Of a stretch of DNA of 64,000 nt, positions 1 through 9,747 are shown piece after piece. The position numbers and the translations under genes were made by a program. The stretch covers positions 111,880,153-111,944,152 of the forward strand of contig JASWHV010000003.1 of assembly GCA_030760725.1 (NCBI GenBank). Direction: 5' to 3'. How positions within the stretch are numbered: position 1 is the stretch's first letter; each line of letters begins with the position of its first letter. This DNA is from Neostapfia colusana. Its lineage: Eukaryota; Streptophyta; Magnoliopsida; Poales; Poaceae. Under the pieces are notes generated by a model that saw nothing but the letters and a program-made list of their open reading frames with translations, searched no databases and was not told where the DNA came from.

Positions 1-471
1 CTGCAAGAACAGATGACACTTGAGTGTCTAGCAGAGAAGAGGGACCGGGATGATGTGCAAGAAGACACACCCGTTGTTCCCCAGAAATACCGTGTGGTGT
101 ATAGCACACCATCTGATGAATTATGGCAGTCACCAGTAAGATCAACATATCCCAGATTTCCAGCTCAAGAATCACGTCTTGAAGCACCACCACAGCCGCA
201 GCAACAAATAATTTCGTGTGCATTGTCGCTGCAGCCAAGTACATCAACTTCTCAACCGCAAGTCAGCGAAGAACCAGGGAAACATCCGTGTTCTTATTGC
301 CACCATTTTGGGCATTTTATGCAAGAATGTCGGGAGAAGTTGTTGAACAGCAGACAACCATCATCATCAGGTGGTATGTGGCCACATGCTCAAGTAAACA
401 TAACAGCATTACAATCCGGGAGTGTGCAACATCTTGCTATTGAGGATGTCCCAAGGGAGCACCGGTGTTAG
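1..471 (+). pseudogene. E1 gag, C-terminal part (Ty3/gypsy), cut by window edge
   Basis: This is the C-terminal end of a nucleocapsid-type Gag; the open frame starts at 13 and its N-terminal part lies outside the window. A Pro/Gln/Ser-rich linker is followed by one CCHC zinc knuckle (C-X2-C-X4-H-X4-C, codons at 289-330), the RNA-binding module of Gag. The frame ends at 469-471. The protease-RT frame overlaps it from 465 in another phase, whereas related chromoviruses often have a single gag-pol frame, so a 1-nt indel is the simplest reading. A programmed frameshift cannot be excluded. Confidence 0.8.
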
Positions 472-3400
472 CGGACATGTTCACTCTTAAAAACGTACCC
501 GTGCTTATACTTTTTGATTCTGGTGCTACCCACAATTTTATCAGCAAATCATGCGTGGATCAGCACCAATTATCCACCAATACTCCAACAACCAGTTATC
601 TTATACGTTCACCGGGAGGAAATATCTCTGCTAATCAGACTGTGTCCCGAGCAGCTTTATGTTTGGGAGGAAAAATATACCCAACATCGCTGATTATGTT
701 GGATAGGCAGAAGATAGACATAATATTCGGGATGTCTTGGTTAAACCATCACCGTGCTGTTCTCAATATCGGTAACCGGACTGTCCAGATTGACTCACCG
801 ATTCACGGACATCACACGCTGTTTTTAGACAGTGAAGATCAAGAAATGGCAGAGACCTACCACACAGAAGCGATTAAACTTGAAGATATTTTGGTGGTAT
901 GTGATTATCCCGACGTGTTTCCCGAGGATTTACAAGGCATGCCGCCCGAACGGGACGTCAAGTTCAAGATTGAACTGGCACCAGGAACAACACCTATCTC
1001 ACGAAGGCCTTACAAGATGGCACCTAACGAGCTAGCGGAGTTGAAAGAGCAGCTAAATGAACTCATGAGCAAGGGTTTCATACGACCAAGTTCTTCACCT
1101 TGGGGTTGCTCTGTGCTGTTCGTTAAGAAGAATGACGAAACATTGAGGTTATGTGTTGATTATCGTCCTCTAAATTCTGTCACTATAAAGAACAAGTATT
1201 CCTTGCCCCGCATCGACATATTATTCAATCAACTTGCGGGTGCAAAGGTATTCTCGAAGATGGATCTTCGGTCTGGATATCATCAAATCAAAATCCGACC
1301 AGAGGACATACCAAAGACAGCTTTTTCGACGAGATACGGACTCTATGAGTACCTCGTCATGTCATTTGGGTTAACCAACGCTCCGACACACTTCATGTAC
1401 TTGATGAATTCGGTGTTCATGCCGGAGTTAGACAAGTTCGTCGTGGTATTCATCGATGACATATTGGTTTACTCCAAGTCTGAAGAAGAGCACGCTGAAC
1501 ATCTGCGTATCGTGCTACAACGGTTTAGGGAGCACAAATTATATGCCAAGTTCAGCAAATGCGAGTTCTGGATTGATCAAGTGCCTTCTCTAGGCCATAT
1601 TATTTCAGCAGAGGGCATTGCCGTGGACCCTAGTCAAATTGAACAAGTGCTGAAGTGGGAATCTCCCAAATCAGTCCATGAGGTCCGAAGTTTCCTAGGT
1701 TTAGTGGGGTATTATCGGAGGTTCATTCTGAGCTTCTCAAAAATTGCTAAACCATTGATGGAGCTGCTGAAGAAGGGCACGGAATACATGTGGAATGCAG
1801 CATGTAAAACCGCATTCAAAACTTTGATAAAACAGCTCACAACAGCTCCAGTTCTTGCTCAGTCGGACACGACAAAGCCATTTGATGTCTATTGCGATGC
1901 ATCCGGCATCGGCCTCGGCTGTGTTCTTATGCAAGAAGGGCGTGTAGTCGCCTATGGGTCTCGTCAACTGTGAAACCATGAGCAGCATTATCCAACTAAC
2001 TATCTTGAACTTGCTGCTGTGGTGTTGGCGTTAAAGATGTGGAGGCATTATTTGCTTGGTAATCTTGTCCACCTCTACACCTACCATAAAAGCTTGAAGT
2101 ATATCTTCACACAGAAGGAGCTGAATATGAGACAATGGAGATGGTTGGAGCTCATAAAAGATTATGAAATCGAGATCCACTACCATCTGGGAAAAGCTAA
2201 CGTGGTTGCCGACACGCTTTGTCGGAAAGCTCAAGTTCACAACTTGGTGGTTGCTGAGTTAGAAGAGGAAGAACCAAGTCTCCGTGTCATTCTGTATGGA
2301 GCACATTATAATATTGCCCTCATTCCAACAATCCATGAAGAGATTGTTGAGGCTCAAAGAAGAGACAGGGGTATGTCTCACATACGGAGAAGACTAGACA
2401 ACATAGAGGTGAAGTGTTTCTGGAAGGATAATGACGGTACGATATGGTTTAATGACCATATAGTGGTACCGCGTAATATGAAACTCCGGAAGAAGATCGT
2501 GGATGAAGCCCACCTGTCAAAGTTTTCCATTCATCCCGGCAGCAACAAGATGTACCAAGATATGAATAAGATATTTTGGTGGACGCGGATGAAGATGGAA
2601 ATTGCTAAGTACGTATCCGAGTGTGATACGTGTAGACGGGTCAAGGCTGATCATATGCGGAAAGCTGGACCGCTACAACCACTGAAGATACCGGCATGAA
2701 AATGGGAGGATGTGAGTATGGACTTCATCGTCGGATTACCACTCACATCCCAGAAGCATGACTCGATATGGGTGATCATCGACCGGTTGAAAAAATCAGC
2801 TCATTTCATACCGGTGAACACTCATTATCGGTCCAAGCAATATGCGGAGTTGTACACTCAAGAATTATATGCTCACATGGTGTCCTAAAGACCATCATTT
2901 CAGATCGAGGTGCGCTGTTTCTTGCTCGTTTTTGGGAGCGGCTGCACGCCTCGTTGGGCACCAAGCTGATTAGAAGCTTCGCATATCACCCTCAAACTGA
3001 CGGAGAAATGGAGAGGGTGAACCAAGTGCTAGAAGATATTTTGAGAGCGTATGCCATCCACCATGGTAAGAATTGGGATGATCACTTACCGTTGGCAGAT
3101 TTTTCATACAACAACTGGTATCAAGCGAGTATTAAAATGGCACCGTATGAAGCTCTCTACGGCCGGAAGTGTTGCACACCTCTGAATTGGTGTGAGTCCG
3201 GCAAAAGAGTACTGTTCGGGGTTGATCATGTGGACGAAGCCGAAGACCAAGTTCGGTAGATACAAGAAAATTTGAAGGCTGCACAATCCCGACAGAAGAG
3301 CTACGCTGATCAAAGGTGTAGGTCATTGCAGTTTGACGTTGGAGAGAACATTTATCTTCGTGTATCTTCGATGAAGGGAATTCACGGTTCGGTGTAAAGG

Positions 3401-3768
3401 GGAAACTCGCTCCCCGCTTTATAGGTCCTTTTGCTATCACAGAGAAGTGCGGACCCGTAGCCTACCGGCCGGAACTACCGAAAAATCTTGCGGGTGTTTA
3501 TGACGTGTTTCATGTGTCACAGCTGCGGAAGTGCCTCAAATCCACCGCTGCTTTCCGCACCGAAGAAATCGATGAGTTGAAACCGGACCATACCTACACC
3601 GAGCGACCGGTTCAGATTGTAGATGAAAATACCCGGGTAACCCAGAACCGGACGATAAAATTTTACAAGGTGCTGTGGAGTAATCATACCGTGCAGGTGG
3701 CGACGTGGGAAAGTGAAGATTACCTCCGCACCAATTATCCGGAACTTTTATCTTTGTACAGTTTGTAA
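465..3768 (+). pseudogene. E1 pol: protease-RT-RNase H-integrase-chromodomain, broken
   Basis: Domains in order are: aspartic protease (D-S-G-A-T near 516-530); reverse transcriptase with the F-I-D-D catalytic box at 1449-1460; RNase H (about 1880-2230); integrase HHCC zinc domain (about 2510-2650); integrase core (about 2710-3060, with HPQTDG); and a C-terminal chromodomain-like tail (about 3600-3760). Two stops interrupt one frame, at 1971-1973 (TGA where relatives have Arg or Lys) and 2697-2699 (TGA where relatives have Trp). Frameshifts follow near 2880, 3260 and 3390. The domain order RT-RNaseH-IN plus chromodomain identifies a Ty3/gypsy chromovirus. The element cannot encode a full polyprotein. 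Confidence 0.9.
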
Positions 3769-3817
3769 TTACCTCTCCCATCTCATTTTTCTTATGTAAT
3801 ATCGGGACGAGATTGTT

Positions 3818-3832
3818 TTAAGGGGGGAGGAA
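3818..3832 (+). other. E1 polypurine tract
   Basis: A purine run containing AAGGGGGGAGGAA lies just before a TGTAAAAGTCCC LTR start at 3833. It is the expected plus-strand primer site at the internal/3' LTR boundary, about 50 bp after the pol stop. Confidence 0.75.
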
Positions 3833-5690
3833 TGTAAAAGTCCCAAAAATATATATGAATAAACCGAGGCTTGAAAGTCTATGTGTTGCAAATTCATGAA
3901 AAAGGGGACTTGCTAAAACTTTTCTACACGCAAAGTGGTACATGGATGTTCATCCGAAAAAAGGCTCACGTGTTCATTTGAATATGTTGAACCAACATGG
4001 ACTTAAACACTTATTGCATGAAAGTTAAAAATAATATTTCCAAATTCAAAGTTCACCACAAATTATGGCCAAACCTTTGAATACTTTTGCAGCCATATAG
4101 TTTTTAATTGAGGAAATTTTGGATGGCAATGATCTAACTTTAGGGTGGGATAAAAAGGAACTAAATAGAGGCATTTCAAAATTAAAAACCGAATTCAAAT
4201 TTGCAATGCCAAATTCAAACTGAATTCGGGGAATTCAAATGCTAGCCCATTTTAAAACTTAAGAACTTTTGAATGGATTAAGATTGACATGGTGAGATCT
4301 TTTGAAAGGAGGAAGGGGTGGACCCCACATGTCATTGAGCAAAATGACTTGCAAAGGAAGCAAAGGGCTCTCTGTTGTCACTCCACCGAGGATTTTCCTC
4401 CCAGGCGACACCGAGCTGTTGCCGCAGCGCCACCTCCTCGTTGAATTTCCTCGCGCTGGCGACCGGTTGGTTGCTTCCTTGTGCTCTCGACGTGATCTAC
4501 CTCTTCAGAGACCAAGCAAAAGGACTTTGCTTCCTCCTCCTCGCGAGCAACACACGAACAGAGCCCCCCCCCCCACACCGCCGCTGCCTCGTGATCAACC
4601 GGGAAACTGGGAAAACTTGCGTGTAACTCCCCTCCGACTTCTAGACAGCACCGCGGACCTATTGGCCATTTTCATGACACACAAACAGCCGAGCTCCGGC
4701 CTACCTTCCCCTTGAGCAGCTTCATCCGTCGCGACCTAACTCAAGCCGGCGATCGGCTTCACGTGGACAGCTTGCACAGCGTGTTTCATGGCCGAGCAAG
4801 GGTGGCAAAAGAAGCGCACGGGCTCCACGCTGCTTCCACCCGGAGCTCAGGCCAAGCCGTGGAGTATAGCCGGGTAATTTGGGAATTCGGATCCGGTGTG
4901 CACAACCCGAGCGTCCGGTAATAATCTCCAAAATTGGCACTCGTCAATCCTTCTTAGATCATCAAACTTTGCACATAGAGGCTGGACTAGCCGGCGAGCA
5001 TCTTCTCTTTAGCAACCATGGCTTGAAATCAACTCGGAGCGACATATTTCGATGAGCTCCGAGGGTATCCTTGGCAGCACCGATCGGGCGCATGGTAACA
5101 ACTACCTTGCGACCTTTCCCGAGCCATTTGGAGGCCATGCCAAGCTAGCCCATCACTTGCTGGTGCTATAGAGCGGTTTGGTCGAGCTTTTGGCAGGCTA
5201 GAACCCTCGGCCGACGGCGCCGAAGTCCTCCCGTAGCCACCGCATGTCGCCGGGCTACTTCTGGTCGTCGGCAGCCCGAGCAGATCTCTTGTCGTGCTCC
5301 CCGGTCTCCCAAACACTCTAGCGGCGAGTTTCTGGTCGAGCGGTGGCCGGCAACGCTGGTCCGGCGAGCAGCAGATCGGTCTGGCGAGGGGAGGGGGGCG
5401 GCGCGCGCGCGAAGGGTTAGGCGGGAGGAAGAAGGAAGCGCGGGCCCCAACTGTCAGTGACCGGAAATTTAAATATTTGATCGGTTGTGGCTTGGGGATC
5501 TCCTGTGGCTGCGCGCTGGACTGAGTAGCTCCGGTGTGGCTCAATTCTGAGTGGCTGGAGTTTAAACATGGGCCCAATTCAATTTCCCATAGCAAATTAA
5601 TTCCTGGTCGGAGCTCGAACCTAGAGTCGGACCTTGACAAAAAGAGTGTTTTGGCAGAATTTAAAACTTTTATCGTCATAGCCAATATAT
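3833..5690 (+). repeat. E1 3' LTR (right end uncertain)
   Basis: The LTR starts with TGTAAAAG directly after the polypurine tract. The first ~450 bp is AT-rich and the next ~1.2 kb is GC-rich with many short spurious frames on both strands. No second LTR is in the window, so the right end could not be fixed by alignment. The given end is where a SINE-like sequence begins to be recognisable. No clear TATA box was identified. Confidence 0.55.
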
Positions 5691-5694
5691 TCAG

Positions 5695-5806
5695 CACACA
5701 TAGATCTCACACCTTACCTTACTTATTTTGTAAGGAGGCTGATTAAAACCCATAATCTCCAGAACACAAAGTGGAGAGACTCTACCACTGTGTCATGCCC
5801 ACACTT
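5695..5806 (-). mobile_element. tRNA-derived SINE-like remnant
   Basis: Read on the minus strand, an A-box-like TGACACAGTGG (5795-5785) is followed 35 nt later by a degenerate B-box, GGTTTTAATC (5750-5741, compare GGTTCRAATC). Spacing and order match an internal RNA polymerase III promoter of a tRNA-derived SINE. The 3' end and target duplications were not resolved. It could be a degenerate tRNA relic. Confidence 0.4.
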
Positions 5807-5819
5807 CTTTATGTATATA

Positions 5820-6021
5820 GACCCTGTTTGGCACGGCTTAAACATGTTAAAAAAACAGCTTGTCTGAAAAGCTGGTGAACAACAGCTTAAACTTATATCC
5901 TGCTTTTAGTTCATTCTGAGAAGCAGCTGAACTAATAAGCTGCTGGAGAAGCTGACTGTTTGGTACACCCGTAGCTTATTTTTATAAAAAAACTGGTTCA
6001 GAAGCTGTGCCAAACAAGGTC
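5820..6021. mobile_element. MITE with 20-bp terminal inverted repeats
   Basis: The left end GACCCTGTTTGGCACGGCTT (5820-5839) is the inverted complement of the right end (6002-6021) with two mismatches. The 202-bp body is non-coding and carries further AGCTT/AAGCT-rich inverted segments. Ends of the form G(A/G)CC(C/T)TGTTTGG occur on grass hAT-like MITEs. The target duplication is unclear (TATAG on the left, CATAG on the right), so the superfamily is an inference. Confidence 0.65.
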
Positions 6022-6490
6022 ATAGATTGGATTTCCTAAATTATAGATGTCCTCTACCTTGTAGGCTAGTGTTCATAAGCCCTATCTCCGTTTTCTTTGT
6101 GTTGCTCACAATGGAATATAGTTAACTCCATGAAAACCTCAGGGAATGATTCTACTACAGATTGACAGCAGTATTAAGAGCAATTGTTTTTATTGCTTTG
6201 TCAAATGTTGTCATGATTCTGTCAGTTTCTTTATTTTCTGTAACTTTTCTGCTAAGTTGTGAACTGATTCAGAAACTGTCGTTTTCCTAGATATTTCTTC
6301 TTTTTCAAACTTGACTTTTTCTTAACCAGATTATGATTGGGGTATATTTATTTTCCAGTTACACTGATTCCTTTTCAGTTTTCCTTTGTCTTATGGCTGA
6401 AGAACAACCTGGGAATATACTAAGTCATGCATTTGAGTAGTATTTAAGAGCCAAAGGAAATTCAAATTTTATTTTATTTTTCATAGTGGG
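6022..6490. other. AT-rich non-coding sequence, probable MSH6-remnant intron
   Basis: No coding exon, RNA gene or repeat with recognisable ends was found here. The composition is T-rich, like the introns of the MSH6-like remnant that follows, so it may be an upstream intron of that gene. Confidence 0.3.
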
Positions 6491-6494
6491 AACA

Positions 6495-6632
6495 TGAGAC
6501 CACAGACTTGAGTCCTTGCTGTCCTGCAAATAGCCTCTTGCAGAAATGCAGGAAAAAGGTTGCACATAAAAGATCCAAAGTGGGTCAAACCCTTCCCCAG
6601 ACCCTACATAAGTGGAAGATACAGGGCATAGA
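6495..6632 (+). mobile_element. Au-like SINE fragment (3' part, diverged)
   Basis: The segment contains AGCCTCTTGCAGAAATGCAG, then words equivalent to 'GACCCAAAGTGGTCGGACCC' and 'CCCTTCCCCGGACCC' of the grass Au SINE. The same words occur in the better preserved copy at 15001-15185 on the other strand. The 5' tRNA-like head is decayed. It lies immediately upstream of an MSH6-like exon. Confidence 0.6.
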
Positions 6633-6730
6633 TTACAAGTGGTTAAAGGAAAACATATAAATATTCAATCTAATAATAATATTTAATGTTAATTTTATTT
6701 TAATGTTTATTCTTCTTTTCATGGGTCGGC

Positions 6731-8540
6731 CATGATGCTTCTATCCAGTTCCGTAAAGATTTATGTCAGCTCCCTGACATGGAGCGTTTACTTGCACGCC
6801 TTTTCTCAGAGCTGGTAATTTAATACATTACATGGTGTTCTTAGTAATTAGTAGAGGTCTGGGTGATGTGGAATTTGTTTCTATATACCTAGTTTCAGAA
6901 CATTGAATTTCTTTTCCACCTTTTATCTTGAAAAATCTAGATCTTTGTTTAACACAAGTGGCTCATGCTACATTTCCATACAGTGATGGAAGCAGGAGAA
7001 GTTTGTCAGTTGTTCTTTATGAAGATGCATCAAAGAAGTTGCTTCAACAGTTCACTGCTGCCCTTCGTGGCTGCCAACAGATGTTCCAAGCATGTTGCTC
7101 TATTAGTATGCTGATATGCACACATGGATATCAACTAAATGAGTTGCTCTCGCCAGGTAACTTGACAGCTTTCTTTAATATTATTAAAAATCGGATATTG
7201 CTGGATGCATTTTCTTTTCAAAACTTCCCTTGACACAGACTTATGGCTCTTTTAGCCTTACTCTAATGACATCTAATGCATTAGATAACCTTGCGAGCAT
7301 TTAACTTTTGCAGGCAAAGCTGTCCCGAATGTATCATCTATTCTAGACCACTTTAGAGATGCCTTTGATTGGTCAGAAGCAGACCGTAAAGGTCGGATCA
7401 TACCTTGTGAAGGTTGTGATCCTGAATATGACACCACTTGTGCTGCAATAGAGGAGATTGGATCCAGTCTAAAAGAATACCTGAAGGAGCAAAGGAAGCT
7501 GTTGAGATGTGCATCGGTAGCGTCACACCTTGTTGCTACTTTGCATCATACAATAGTACCTCTGCCAATTGCTAATAACCAGTCGACAATTTTGCAGGCT
7601 AATTATGTTAATGTTGGAAAGGATATGTAACTCATTGAAGTGCCTGAGAGCCTGGGAGGTTCTGTTCCTGAAGACTATGAGTTGCAGTCTACAAAAAAGG
7701 TAGTTGGATGTTTCTTTTTTGTCTCGATATGTTTGAATACAAATAAGCACACAAGTTCAAAGTGAACTGCTTATTATTCAGTCTGTGTAATATGCCTCTA
7801 TTATATTACTTGTTTTACAATTAATATGTAACTACTATTACTACTGATGCTGGGGATATGTAATCAGTTGGACAGCAGTCTTCAGTATCTAGTTCAAGGC
7901 GTTGATGATGCTTTCTGATAAACTTAGCAGTTTAACTTGAAATACTTTTTTTTGCAACATTGTAATGCTAAATCCTTAAACTAGGGTACACTTCATGGTC
8001 ACTTTAGTTGGACAACTTCCTCAGGGTTGGTTTGATTTTTTGTTTCTTCCGCAGTTGATCTGGGGGATTCCTTTATTAATGCTGATTGAATTTGTATGAC
8101 TAGGTTGGAGTCATTTAACTCAGATTTGAAGTAATATTGATCCATTATCTATTCATAAACTCAGTTTGATGGCTTCTTTGAATACCAATGTACAATGACT
8201 GAATGGGGCTAGGTGGTTTAGCTTTGTTTCCAATTTCTCTTTGGTTTTCTTGCTTTTCCATATTGCCCGTCACTGGATTGGTGCCCTTTATTAACTCCTG
8301 TATTAAATTACTGAGCATTTCCTTACTTCACTTTATTGCATCTCAACTTTCTTGGGACATATTATTCGAATTTCTGTTTCAGGGTTTCTACCGGTACTGG
8401 ACACCAGAATTGAAAGAACTAATTGGAGACAATTGGTTTCTGTTGTTGCTGGTAATCTTATTCTGTTGGTCCTCAGAAACTTATTCAGGTATTTGTTGAG
8501 CATCACAGCAAGTGGAGACAATTGGTTTCTGTTGTTGCTG
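6731..8540 (+). pseudogene. MSH6: MSH6-like mismatch repair gene remnant, exons a-f
   Basis: Six exon blocks read as the connector/core/lever region of eukaryotic MSH6 (MutS homologue; MutS-alpha partner of MSH2). They are: 6731-6814 (contains LCQLPDMERLLARLFSE); about 6938-7156 (VVLYEDASKK, LRGCQQMFQAC); 7314-7516 (VPNVSSILDHFRDAFDW); 7598-7699 (VPESLGGSVPEDYELQS); 8383-~8423 (GFYRYWTPELKELIG); and 8473-8540 (FVEHHSKWRQLVSVVA). Most exon edges have AG acceptors and GT donors, so this is a decayed genomic copy and not a retrocopy. A stop at 7628-7630 replaces the Tyr expected after 'VGKD'. The last donor is mutated (AT for GT at 8541). The ATPase part is missing. MSH7 is the alternative paralogue; the motifs fit MSH6 better. 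Confidence 0.8.
7700..8382 (+). other. Intron of the MSH6-like remnant
   Basis: A T-rich segment runs from donor GT (7700-7701) after exon d to acceptor CAG at 8380-8382 before exon e. Its short open frames have no recognisable content. Confidence 0.6.
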
Positions 8541-8548
8541 ATAATCTT
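8424..8548 (+). repeat. 36-bp direct duplication inside the MSH6 remnant
   Basis: The segments 8424-8459 and 8513-8548 are identical except for one base (GGTAATC versus GATAATC). The unit covers the 'WRQLVSVVA' exon end plus the splice donor. The upstream copy keeps the donor GT; the downstream copy, which is continuous with the rest of the exon, has AT. Confidence 0.85.
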
Positions 8549-8555
8549 CATCTAA

Positions 8556-9209
8556 CTTTACCTGTTTCTTGCTCCATACCAAATCTAATTTACCTTGAGT
8601 TAGCAATCCTTCTAATGTTCCATTTCTATCTGTTAGACTGTGTATTGTGTGCGTGTCAAGGGTAGTTTAGTCATTAGTTAGGAGGACTCCTAAACCCTAG
8701 CATGTACCCTATATATGTAACCCCTTGGCCTTATCAATGAATTGAGATGTGAGTTCAGTTTCTTCCAATTCTACCATCTAATGGATCTATTTCTCTTACG
8801 GCACTATGGTCAAGACCATTGTAACTCGAGATAACTGAAGCTTTGTTCCAGTTTGGATTTTTCAAGTTTTCTGTTATATTTAAATATTTTGCTGAGAATG
8901 TGTTTTAAGATGTATGGTTTCTTTCAACTGGATTGCTAGGTGCTACACAGCAACAAGGACTTTAGTTAAGGTTGGAGAGATTTATTGAAAGCATTCACTA
9001 ATTTTGTACTCTTTGTAGACAAACTGATTATTTTCTGTCAATTTTTTCTTGAACATTCAGGAGAGCTACGTGCCATTTCATTAAGAATAGAGACTAAAGT
9101 ACAAGGGAGAGGTAGAAATTGTCCCAATACACCCCAGCACACATGCACCCAAAGAAGGGACTACATCAGACACCCCTTGATTAAAACAAACAACCTAGAT
9201 CCCCTTACT
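8556..9209. other. Non-coding sequence left of the chromovirus
   Basis: This stretch is AT-rich and lies within what would have been the intron between the exon ending at 8540 and the exon at 15396. No exon, RNA gene or element end is visible except the chromovirus LTR edge at 9210. Confidence 0.4.
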
Positions 9210-9733
9210 TGCCGTGAATCGTGGTGGGGAGAAGGCCTCCTGCTGTGCCTAAGGCTGCGCAGAGGCGGAAGCAGCAGCGAGGAGGATGTCGGGTTGTTGC
9301 GTAGAGGGTAGCGTGGGGGCGGGGGAGAGTTGTCACGACGGCTAGGGTTAGGGTTCGTAGCCACGGTGACCCAAGGAGAAGAACAACCTAATGGGGCAAT
9401 TCTTATCTTCCTGGATGAATTACAAAAGGGGGGCTGCGGCTGTTTATACAAGGGCAGGGAGACCCCTGCGCCCCCTAGCAGCTGCGCGGCCAGGATAGGG
9501 TCGGTTGGGACACCCCCAACCGACTCTATCTTTTATTCCTTATCTCTCTATTTTATTCCATCTAAAACAGATCATATCTCTAAAAGATCAATCTACTATC
9601 TTTTATTCCTTATCTCTATATTTTATTCCATCTAAAACAGATCCTATCTCTAATAGATTGATCTGCTATTTTATTACTTTCTAAGAGGTTCCTGCGCCGG
9701 CTGTAGTGTCGGCCCACAAAGATGTCCACGACA
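9210..9733 (-). repeat. Chromovirus 3' LTR (left copy)
   Basis: On the plus strand it runs from TGCCGTGAATCG to CCACGACA. It aligns with 14072-14640 throughout, apart from point changes and the absence of a 44-bp block (see 14554-14604). Confidence 0.9.
9529..9670. repeat. ~70-bp tandem duplication in chromovirus LTR
   Basis: Two adjacent copies of a T-rich unit (TCTATCTTTTATTCCTTATC... to ...GATCTGCT-like) lie in this LTR. The same tandem pair occurs at about 14388-14535 in the other LTR, so the duplication predates insertion. Confidence 0.75.
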
Positions 9734-9747
9734 TTTCCCCCTTCCCG
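9734..9747 (-). other. Chromovirus polypurine tract
   Basis: Minus-strand GGGAAGGGGGAAA sits directly before the LTR start TGTCGTGG, as expected for a plus-strand primer site. Confidence 0.8.

Noticed and set aside
465..471. Programmed -1 frameshift between E1 gag and pol
   Set aside because: No slippery heptamer followed by a structure was recognised, and the element has many other frame breaks. Simple decay is likelier.
4302..5746. Overlapping ORFs on both strands in E1 LTR
   Set aside because: GC-rich LTR sequence gives long chance frames. No domain or codon signal was seen, and frames overlap on both strands.
5741..5795. Functional tRNA gene
   Set aside because: It has A- and B-box spacing but no cloverleaf with acceptor pairing, and the B-box is degenerate. 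A SINE relic is more likely.
8203..8555. Independent membrane protein ORFs (hydrophobic frames)
   Set aside because: They overlap the intron and exons e-f of the MSH6-like remnant in other phases. Hydrophobicity comes from T-rich intron sequence.
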